Origin: Polymorphum gilvum SL003B-26A1 | Lineage (GTDB): Bacteria > Pseudomonadota > Alphaproteobacteria > Rhizobiales > Stappiaceae | Direction: 5' to 3' | Length of the DNA stretch: 64,000 nucleotides | Assembly: GCF_000192745.1 (NCBI RefSeq) | Contig: NC_015259.1 | Location: 3,797,001 to 3,861,000, forward strand | Part shown: in pieces, positions 53,965-62,200 of the stretch | Layout of the letters: every line of letters begins with the position of its first letter | Position numbering within the stretch: position 1 is the first letter of the stretch | Position numbers and translations under genes: made by a program | Notes under the pieces: model-generated | The model's input: the letters and a program-made list of their open reading frames with translations, nothing else | Told to the model about the DNA's origin: nothing | Databases searched by the model: none

Positions 53965-55353
53965 ATGACCGAAACACTCAAGCTCATCTCGCCGGTCGAC
54001 GGATCGGTCTATGCGGAACGTCCGACGGCGGACGCCGCGGCGGTGGACCGCGCGGTCTCGGCGGCCAAGGCGGCGCAGCGCGACTGGGCGGCGACGCCGC
54101 TCGACACCCGCGTCGCGCTGTGCCTGAAGGCGCTGGACGCGCTGCTCGCCATGAACGACGAGATCGTGCCGGAACTGACCTGGCAGATGGGCCGGCCGGT
54201 TCGCTACGGCGGCGAGAAGGGCGGCCTCGAGGAACGCGCCCGCTACATGGCCGGTATCGCGGCCGGGGCGCTGGCGCCGATCGAGCGCACCGACCGACCC
54301 GGCTTCAAGCGTTACCTGACCCACGAGCCGCTCGGCGTCGTGATGGTGATCGCGCCCTGGAACTATCCCTACCTGACCGCAGGCAACACCATCTTCCCGG
54401 CGCTGATGGCGGGCAACGCGGTGCTGCTCAAGCACGCCGCGCAGACCCTGCTGGTCGGCGAGCGCTTCGCCATGGCGTTCGAGAAGGCCGGCCTGCCCAA
54501 GGGCGTGTTCCAGAACATCGTGCTGTCCCACGACGGCACTGAGACGCTGCTCGGTTCCGGCCTGATCGACCATGTCAACTTCACGGGCTCGGTGGCCGGC
54601 GGCAAGGCGATCGAGAAGGCGCTGGCCGGCACTTTCGCCACGCTCGGGCTGGAACTGGGCGGCAAGGACCCGGCCTATGTCATGGCCGACGCGAACCTCG
54701 ACTACGCGGTCGCCAACCTGGTCGATGGCGCCTTCTACAACTCCGGCCAGTGCTGCTGCGGCATCGAGCGCATCTATGTCCACGAAAGCCGGTACGACGC
54801 CTTCGTCGACGGCTTCGTCAACCTGACCCGGCAGTATACGCTCGGCAATCCGCTCGACCCGGAGACCACCATCGGCCCGATGGCACAGGCGCGCTTCGCT
54901 GCCTGGGTGCGCGAACAGACCGAGGAGGCCCTGCGCAAGGGCGCCAAGGCGCATATCGACACGGCGGCCTTCCCCGCCGACAAAGCCGGCACGCCCTATC
55001 TGGCGCCGCAGGTGCTGACCAACGTCAACCACCAGATGTCGGTGATGCGCGAAGAGAGCTTCGGCCCGGTCGTCGGCATCATGAAGGTGAAGGACGACGC
55101 CGAAGCGATCCAGTTGATGAACGACAGCCCCTACGGGCTGACCGCGTCGATCTGGACCGAGGACCTGGCGGCAGCGGAGCACATCGGCCACCAGATCGAC
55201 ACCGGCACGGTGTTCATGAACCGCTGCGACTACGTCGACCCGGGCCTGGTGTGGACCGGCGTCAAGGACACCGGCAAGGGCGCGGCGCTGTCAGAGATCG
55301 GCTTCGCCAACCTGACCCGGCCGAAGTCGTTCCACCTGCGCGTCGAGCACTGA
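53965..55353 (+). CDS. NAD-dependent aldehyde dehydrogenase
   Basis: A 462-residue aldehyde dehydrogenase. The catalytic cysteine is near C264 in NSGQCCCGIER, the glutamate in GLELGGKDPAY and the NAD loop NFTGSVAGGKA. It is about 30 residues shorter at the N-terminus than betaine-aldehyde types. It would oxidise the aldehyde made by the iron alcohol dehydrogenase encoded next. The ATG at 53965 has GGAAGA upstream. It lies 38 bp after the toxin gene. Confidence 0.87.
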   Translation: MTETLKLISPVDGSVYAERPTADAAAVDRAVSAAKAAQRDWAATPLDTRVALCLKALDALLAMNDEIVPELTWQMGRPVRYGGEKGGLEERARYMAGIAAGALAPIERTDRPGFKRYLTHEPLGVVMVIAPWNYPYLTAGNTIFPALMAGNAVLLKHAAQTLLVGERFAMAFEKAGLPKGVFQNIVLSHDGTETLLGSGLIDHVNFTGSVAGGKAIEKALAGTFATLGLELGGKDPAYVMADANLDYAVANLVDGAFYNSGQCCCGIERIYVHESRYDAFVDGFVNLTRQYTLGNPLDPETTIGPMAQARFAAWVREQTEEALRKGAKAHIDTAAFPADKAGTPYLAPQVLTNVNHQMSVMREESFGPVVGIMKVKDDAEAIQLMNDSPYGLTASIWTEDLAAAEHIGHQIDTGTVFMNRCDYVDPGLVWTGVKDTGKGAALSEIGFANLTRPKSFHLRVEH

Positions 55354-55365
55354 GACGAACGGGGC

Positions 55366-55465
55366 CGGTTCGCGCTACCCCCGCAAGGGGGAGGATCAGG
55401 GAAGGGAAGGGTCGACGGCCGCATCCCTCTCCCCTACCCCTCCCCCACAATCGAGAGGGAGACGC
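55366..55465. repeat. C/G-run intergenic element
   Basis: CCCCC-GCAA-GGGGG (55378-55391) forms a tight hairpin, followed by GGGAAGGGAAGGG and a CTCTCCCCTACCCCTCCCCC stretch, which can pair with it. The layout resembles the degenerate palindromic elements common between genes in Hyphomicrobiales. It may slow read-through into the alcohol dehydrogenase gene. Confidence 0.45.
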
Positions 55466-55510
55466 AACCGGCATCGCCACACGGACCCAACTTACCGAAA
55501 GCCAACAGCC

Positions 55511-56674
55511 ATGACTTCCCTGCCCTCCGCCAACTGGTCCTATCCCACCGCCGTGCGCTTCGGCGCCGGGCGCATCAAGGAACTGCCGACGGTCGTCAAA
55601 GCCGCCGGCATGACCCGGCCGCTGCTGGTCACCGATCCGGTGCTGGCCAGGATGCCGATGGTCGCCGACGCCGTCGCCGCGCTGAACGCGGTCGGCCTGC
55701 CGACCGCAGTCTTTTCGGACGTCAAGCCGAACCCGGTCGACAGCAACATCGAGGCGGGTGTCGCCGCCTACAAAGCCGGCGGTCATGACGGCGTGATCGC
55801 CTTCGGCGGTGGCTCCGGCCTCGACGCGGGCAAGGTAATCGCCTTCATGTCCGGCCAAACGCGACCGATGTGGGACTTCGAGGACATCGGCGACTGGTGG
55901 ACCCGCGCCGACCCGGCCGGCATCGCGCCGATCGTCGCCGTGCCGACCACCGCGGGCACCGGGTCCGAGGTCGGCCGCGCCGGCGTCGTCACCAACGAGG
56001 CGACGCATACCAAGAAGATCATCTTCCACCCGAAGATGCTGCCGGCCTACGTGATCTGCGATCCGGAACTGACCGCCGGCATGCCGCGCACGATCACGGT
56101 CGGCACCGGCATGGACGCGCTCGCCCACTGCCTGGAGGCCTATTCCTCGCCGTTCTACCACCCGATGTCGGAAGGCATCGCGGTCGAGGGCGTGCGCCTG
56201 GTGCTGGAAAATCTGCCGAAGGTCGCCGCCGACGGCTCGGACCTGCTCGCCCGCGGGCACATGATGAGCGCCGCGGCGATGGGCGCGGTGTCGTTCCAGA
56301 AGGGCCTCGGCGCGATCCATTCGCTGTCGCACCCCGTCGGCGCGCTCTACGACACGCACCACGGCATGACCAACGCCGTGTTCATGCCCTATGTGCTCAC
56401 CTTCAACCGCCCGGCGATCGAGGCCAAGATCGACAGGCTCGCCGGCTTCGTCGGCATTTCCGGCGGCTTCGACGGCTTCCTGAACCATATCCTCGCCCTG
56501 CGTGAGGACCTCGGCGTGCCGCACACGCTGGGAGGACTGGGCGTGGACGCCGCCAGGCGCGAGCTGATCGCCGAGATGGCCGTCGTCGATCCGACCGCCG
56601 GCGGCAATCCGGTCGAGCTCACCAAGGACGCCGCTCTCGACATCTTCGACCGAGCGCTCGCCGGCACCGTCTGA
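55511..56674 (+). CDS. Iron-containing alcohol dehydrogenase
   Basis: A 387-residue type III alcohol dehydrogenase. The nucleotide loop is IAFGGGSGLDAGK. The metal ligands are D202 and H206 (GMDALAHCLEAY), H270 (AIHSLSHPVG) and H284 (DTHHG). It oxidises a primary or secondary alcohol to a carbonyl with NAD(P). The predicted substrate in this cluster is a gamma-glutamylated amino alcohol. Reduction of an aldehyde is the alternative. It is the last gene of the cluster and ends at a strong hairpin. Confidence 0.88.
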   Translation: MTSLPSANWSYPTAVRFGAGRIKELPTVVKAAGMTRPLLVTDPVLARMPMVADAVAALNAVGLPTAVFSDVKPNPVDSNIEAGVAAYKAGGHDGVIAFGGGSGLDAGKVIAFMSGQTRPMWDFEDIGDWWTRADPAGIAPIVAVPTTAGTGSEVGRAGVVTNEATHTKKIIFHPKMLPAYVICDPELTAGMPRTITVGTGMDALAHCLEAYSSPFYHPMSEGIAVEGVRLVLENLPKVAADGSDLLARGHMMSAAAMGAVSFQKGLGAIHSLSHPVGALYDTHHGMTNAVFMPYVLTFNRPAIEAKIDRLAGFVGISGGFDGFLNHILALREDLGVPHTLGGLGVDAARRELIAEMAVVDPTAGGNPVELTKDAALDIFDRALAGTV

Positions 56675-56690
56675 ACACAGAGCCCCGGAA

Positions 56691-56727
56691 CGCGAACGCG
56701 CGGCTGCCCCCCGGCCGCGCGTTCGCG
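56691..56727 (+). terminator. Terminator of the amine-oxidation cluster
   Basis: A 14-bp perfect stem (CGCGAACGCGCGGC and complement) with a nine-base loop, 16 bp after the alcohol dehydrogenase stop. The T run is short (GTCTTG), so termination may be partial. Confidence 0.75.
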
Positions 56728-56825
56728 TCTTGAGCCCGCCGTCTTGACATGCGGGCGCAAGCGGCGCATTTGAGCGTCCGCTTAACCGCGTTTGCACAAT
56801 TTCCAACGGCAAACCTGCCAATTTC

Positions 56826-56840
56826 TTACCAAACTGTTAA
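56826..56840 (+). promoter_or_regulatory. CtrA-like box before the FecR-domain gene
   Basis: TTAC, seven bases, TTAA: seven of eight positions of the CtrA consensus. A half-site CTTAACC lies near 56782. The 200 bp before the FecR-domain start is otherwise A+T-rich and has no gene. Control by CtrA is inferred only from the motif. Confidence 0.35.
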
Positions 56841-56879
56841 TATTTCCGGTGCTGCCTGGCAGCATGATTGGAACAGACC

Positions 56880-59225
56880 ATGATCTCCGGACGCCGCAGG
56901 CAAAGGCGCATGACGCCCTGGGCCGGCCCGCTCGCATCGGGAGCGGCGCTGTGGCTCGGCCTGTCCGCACCTGGCGTGGCCGCCCCGACCCTGTCGATAT
57001 CCTACGCCCCCGGTCTGGACCTGCGCGCGATCGCCGAGACCTACCTGGGCGACGCCGACCTGTGGCCGTCGATCCTCAAGAGCACCGGGCTCGCCGGCCT
57101 GGCCGAGTTGCGGCCCGGGCTCGCCCTGACCATCCCGGTCGGCGCGGTCGAGGAGACGCGCAGCGCGCTAACGCGCTCGCTGGAGCGGATCCAGGAAGCC
57201 AACGCCATCGGTGCGCAGGTGTTCGCCTTCGAGGACATCAGCCGCGCCATCGCCCTGCACGATCAGGCGCTGGACCTGCAGAAGGCCGGCGAGTGGTCGC
57301 AGGCGTTGGCGCTCGCCTCGGAATCGGGAACGGCGGCGCAGGCCGCCTTCGCGATTGCCGAACAGAACCGCGACCAGGCGGCGGAAGCGCGGCTGAGCGA
57401 CCGGCAGGGCTGGGTCGAAGGCCAACGGCCGGAAGACCTCGGCTGGGGCGAGCGACCGCTCAACGCGATCCTGGTCGAGGAGGAAAAGGTGCGCACGCTG
57501 TCGCGCTCAACCGCGCAGATCACCTTCCGCGACGCCGGCCGGCTGCGGCTCAACGCCAATTCGCACGCGGTGATCGAACGCATGCGCGTCGATCCGCTGA
57601 AGAAGCGCGAGGACGCCAAAGTCAGCCTGGTGGAGGGCGACTTCTACGCCCTGCTCGGCGGCAACTCGAGCCGCAAGAACCTGAAAGTCGACGTGCCGGA
57701 CGTCGAGGCGAAGATCGATTCCGGCGATTTCTGGGTGCGACAGGACGTCAGCGGCGCCAAATTCACCAACTACGACGACCAGAAGGTGCAGATCGCCGCG
57801 CGCGGCGACACGGTGGCGCTCGGGCGCAACGAAGGCGTCGTGATCCGCTCCGGCGAGCAGCCGCGCGCCAAGATCGACCTGCTCGGCGCACCGGTGCTCG
57901 TCGCGCCGCCGGACGACGGCGTGGTGTTCAATTCCGAGGTCCAGCTCGCCTGGCAGACCGATCCGGCCGCGTCCGGCTACTGGATCGAGATCGCCCTCGA
58001 CCCGGGCTTCAACACCATGGTGCGCTCGGCCTCGGGCCTCGCAGACGCGGGCTATACGACCGGAGACCTGCAGGCCGGACTCTACTACTGGCGGGTGTCG
58101 GCGCTGGACCGGTTCGGGCTGCCCGGCCAGCGCAGCCAGACGCGGCGCTTCGACATGCGTATCGACACCGCGCCGCCGTTCCTGCGCATCGAGGCGCCGG
58201 CGAGCGAAAGCATCCTGCGTGAGCCGTCGGTCGAGGTGCGCGGCGAAAGCGAGGCGGGCGCTGAGGTGTCGGTCAACGGCGTGCCGGCGGCCGTGGCAGC
58301 GGACGGGAGCTACAGCGTGACGGTGACGGCGCGCGAGGGCCTGAACCGGCTCGACATCGTCGCGCGCGATGCGGCCGGCAACGAGACGGCGGCGATCCGC
58401 GAGTTCGTCCACATGCCGGATGCGGCGGCGACGGTCGTGTTCGACGAGCGGCTGGCGCGCCTGTCGGCGCGTCATTTCCTCGCGCCTGCCCGCGAGATCA
58501 CGCTGAGCGGAACCACGACGGCCGATGCTCGGCTGGACGTCGTCGACGCGGCCGGCGCCGTGCGCGCATCGACCACCTCGGCGCACGACGGCCGTTTCGG
58601 CATCACGGTCGCGCTTGCCGCCGACAGCGAGCGTTTCGGCCTCGTCATCGTCGCGCCGTCCGGGTTCGAGAGCCGCGACGGCTTCGAGGCGTCCGTCGAC
58701 CGCGAACCGCCGACGATACGCCTCGACGCGCCCCTGCCCCGGCTGACCTCGGTCGAGTGGCTGGCGCTGCGCGGGCGGATCCAGGGCGGCGGCACGGCGA
58801 CGCTGAACGGGCGCCCGATCCCGCTCGCCGAGGGCACCTTCGACGAGGTGATCACCCTGGTCGCCGGCGCCAATGCGATCGAGATGACCGCCACCGACGC
58901 GGCCGGCAACGTCGCGGTGGAGCGCTGGAGCGTGACGCTCGACCAGGAGCCGCCGAGCTACGTACGCCACAGCGTCGAGGCCCGGCCGGACGGTCGCGTC
59001 GAGGTCGAGGTGGTCGCCGAGGACGGCACGGGTCTGGCCAAGGCGGCGCCGTTTACCGTGCTGGCGAATGGCGAGGCGCACCAGGGATTCTTGCGCTACA
59101 ACAAGCTGAGCAGAAGTTACAAGGGCACCGTGGCCGTGGCCGCGGGCCAAGCGGGGCGAGCCACCCTGGCGGAGGTGGAACTCGAGGACGATGCGGGCAA
59201 CCGGGCCAGGGTCCGCATCAGATAG
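56880..59225 (+). CDS. Exported FecR-domain protein with Ig-like repeats
   Basis: A 781-residue protein. A basic signal segment (RRRQRR) and hydrophobic core end near PGVAA. A helical repeat-like part (about 60-190) is followed by a FecR domain (about 200-320: RTLSRSTAQITFRDAGRLRL, SLVEGDFYALLG). Fibronectin-like (FNSEVQLAWQTDPAASGYWI) and bacterial Ig-like domains (about 330-770) follow, each ending in DxAGN-type turns (DAAGNETAA, DAAGNVAVE). There is no transmembrane helix or TonB partner, so it is not a classical FecR anti-sigma protein. The ATG at 56880 is used; a TTG four codons upstream is possible. It is 6 bp from the giant PKD gene. Confidence 0.8.
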   Translation: MISGRRRQRRMTPWAGPLASGAALWLGLSAPGVAAPTLSISYAPGLDLRAIAETYLGDADLWPSILKSTGLAGLAELRPGLALTIPVGAVEETRSALTRSLERIQEANAIGAQVFAFEDISRAIALHDQALDLQKAGEWSQALALASESGTAAQAAFAIAEQNRDQAAEARLSDRQGWVEGQRPEDLGWGERPLNAILVEEEKVRTLSRSTAQITFRDAGRLRLNANSHAVIERMRVDPLKKREDAKVSLVEGDFYALLGGNSSRKNLKVDVPDVEAKIDSGDFWVRQDVSGAKFTNYDDQKVQIAARGDTVALGRNEGVVIRSGEQPRAKIDLLGAPVLVAPPDDGVVFNSEVQLAWQTDPAASGYWIEIALDPGFNTMVRSASGLADAGYTTGDLQAGLYYWRVSALDRFGLPGQRSQTRRFDMRIDTAPPFLRIEAPASESILREPSVEVRGESEAGAEVSVNGVPAAVAADGSYSVTVTAREGLNRLDIVARDAAGNETAAIREFVHMPDAAATVVFDERLARLSARHFLAPAREITLSGTTTADARLDVVDAAGAVRASTTSAHDGRFGITVALAADSERFGLVIVAPSGFESRDGFEASVDREPPTIRLDAPLPRLTSVEWLALRGRIQGGGTATLNGRPIPLAEGTFDEVITLVAGANAIEMTATDAAGNVAVERWSVTLDQEPPSYVRHSVEARPDGRVEVEVVAEDGTGLAKAAPFTVLANGEAHQGFLRYNKLSRSYKGTVAVAAGQAGRATLAEVELEDDAGNRARVRIR

Positions 59226-59231
59226 CCGGGG

Positions 59232-62200
59232 ATGGTCGCTGGAATGTATGTCGTCGACGCGAACCGCTTGACACGCCGGGCTGGGCGACGGGCCAAGGGC
59301 TGGGCCGTCGCGCTCGCCACCGTTCTGTGCGCCGGCTCGGCACAGGCGCAGGACAATCGGCCGATCGACGTGCCGCTGCTGGTCACCTACGGCAAGGACG
59401 CGCCGAGCCGCGAGGGCGACCCGACCAACCGCCAGGTGATCTACCTAAGCCTGCCCGCCGAAACGAACGAACGCGTCTACGTCCGCCTGTTCGATCCCGA
59501 GACCGGCGGCGACCACGACCTCGTCTACGGCAAGGCCGACACGGTCACCCGCTTCGCGCTGTTCGGCGGCACGGGCGCCTATGCCGGCGACATGGCAACC
59601 GGGGGCGCCGAGACGCCGGAGGAACTGACCGGCGGAACGCTGCTGCAGGAGCGCAACTACGGCACGGACGAGGGCGCCGACGGGCAATGGATCCCGTTCG
59701 CGCTGCTCTCGCCCGAGCAGGGCGACCTGGTCGGCGACCGGCGCGTGTTCCGCCTGCTGGTCGAAGGCACGTCCGGCAACGACGGCAACCTCTACGGCGT
59801 CGCGCTGAGCCTGCGCGAGCGGCGCGCGGTGGAGCCTGCCGGCACCAGGCTGTTCTCCTTCGCGCCAACGATCCGGGTGCCCAACCGGCAGACGCTGACC
59901 GAGTTGCGCTTCACCGCGCCCGCCGACCAGCGCAGGTTGGAAGTACAGAATTTCGACGCCGCGCACGGGCGGGTGGCGCTGACCACCCGGTTCCGCACCT
60001 TGCCGCTGACCGCCTCGGGCCAGGACCAGTGGAAGCACGACACGGTCGAACTGGAGGAGCGGGAGCTGGGCGAGACGGCAGCGATCACGCTTGCCGGCGG
60101 CGGCGAGATCCCCAACGACGCCACCTTCTTCATCTCGGTCAAGGCGGACAGGCTGCTGCCACTCGACCTGCCGCCGTTCAACTGGATCGCGAACCGGCGG
60201 CCGACAGTCGAGGTCGACACGACCTTCCTCGACAGCTGCCGGGCGGTGGCCTTCGACGCCTCGCGCTCCGGCGACCCGGACGGCAACCGCCTGAGCTTCA
60301 CCTGGCGCTTCAGCGACGGAACGACGGCCGAGGGACCGAGCGTGGTCAAGGACTATCCCGAGCCCGGCCGGTTTACCGAACGGCTGGAGGTGACGGACGA
60401 TTCCAACCAGGTCGGCAATGGCAGCGCGGCCGACATCAACGTGCTGGTGAAGCATCCGCCGGTGCCGCGCATCGACGTGCCGGCGACGGTGGCGGCCGGC
60501 GAGACGGTGACCTTCGAGGCAGCCGCCTCGGATGCCGGGCCGTGGCGGATCACCGGCTACGACTGGGTGTTCAACGACGGCAGCACGGCGACGGGCAGGA
60601 CCGTGACACGGGTGTTCGAGGCGCCCGGCGACTACCGCGTCGTGCTGCGCATCCGCGACGATTCCGGCCATGCCTGCGACACGGCCGCGCTCGAGATCGC
60701 GGTGCGCGCCAACGCCCGGCCGGTGGCAGAGGCGGGCCCGGACCGGCGCACGGAAGCCGGCACGCGGCTGCGCTTCGACGGCAGCCGGAGCTACGACCAG
60801 GACGGCCGGATCACCGCCTACGACTGGGACATGGGCGACGGCACGCTGCTGTCGGGCGCCGCCGTCGAGCACGGCTATGCAGGACCTGGTCGCTACACAG
60901 TGCGGCTGACGGTGACCGACGACGCCGGCGTCGCCAACAGCACGGCAAGCGACACCGCCGAGGTGATCGTCAACGAGACGCCCTATCCGGTCGCCGGCTT
61001 GGACCTCAGCGTCGCCATCGGCGAGGTGATCCGCTTCGACGGCTCTGCCTCCAGCGACGCCGACGGCACGCTGATCGACCATGCCTGGGACTTCGGCGAC
61101 GGGTCGACCGCCTCCGGCGCGGTGGCAAGCTACGCCTACGGCGCGCCCGGCACCTATTCCGTACGGCTGACGGTGACCGACGATTCCGGCACCGCAACGC
61201 GGTCCGCGTCCGACACGCTGAGCGTGCGCGTCAATGCGCCGCCGGTGGCGGTCGCCGGTCCCGACCAGATGGTCACCGCCAGCGTCGTCCAGTTCGACGG
61301 CTTCAGTTCCTCCGACCCCGACGACGCGGTGGCGGATTATCACTGGGAGTTCGGCGACGGCGAGACCGGCAGCGGGCCGGCGCCGGCCCATGTCTATCGC
61401 CGGCCGGGCACCTACAGGGTGCGGCTGACGGTGACGGATGCCTCCGGCACGATCCGCAACACGGCCGAAGACAGCCTGACCGTGATCGTCAATGCACCGC
61501 CGATCGCCGACGCCGGCCCCGATCTCATCGGCGCGCCGGGCGAGGACCTGACCTTCCAGGCGACGCGCTCGGTCGATCCGGACGGCGACGTGGTCGCCTA
61601 CGACTGGGACTTCAAGGACGGCACGACGGCAAGCGGACCGGTCGTGGTGCATGCCTTCGACAAGCCTGGCACCTACCACGTGCGCCTGACGGTGCGCGAC
61701 GACACCGGCCACGACAATGCCGTCGACCATGACGAGGCGCAGGTGACGATCAACGCGGAGCCGGTGGCGGAGGCGGGGCCCGACGTCCTGATCGCTCCGG
61801 GCGAGACGGCGCGCCTCGACGGCTCGCGCTCGCACGATCCGGACGGCACGGTGACCGACTACCGCTGGGACTTCAGCGACAGCGACGAACCCGTGTTCGG
61901 CGCCGTGGCCGAGCGCCGCTTCGACACGCCGGGCGTCTACACGGCGCGCCTGACCATCTCGGACGACGCCGGCGTCGACAACAGCCTGGCCGAGGACGAG
62001 GTGACCATCCGCGTCAACCACCAGCCCGTGGCGGAGGCCGGTGCGGACCAGTTCACGGCGCGCACTTTCGTCGTCTTCGACGGCTCCGGCTCGCTCGACC
62101 CGGACGGCGACGCCCTCACCTACAACTGGGACTTCGGCGACGGCACGCGCGCCCAAGGCGCCGTGGTCGCCCATACCTATGCCGCCAGCGGCCGCTATCC

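Noticed and set aside
58757-61732. A 991-residue plus-strand frame starting inside the FecR-domain gene
   Set aside because: It is Arg-rich in a different frame from the PKD repeats, overlaps two clear genes and has no ribosome site. The real PKD frame starts at 59232.
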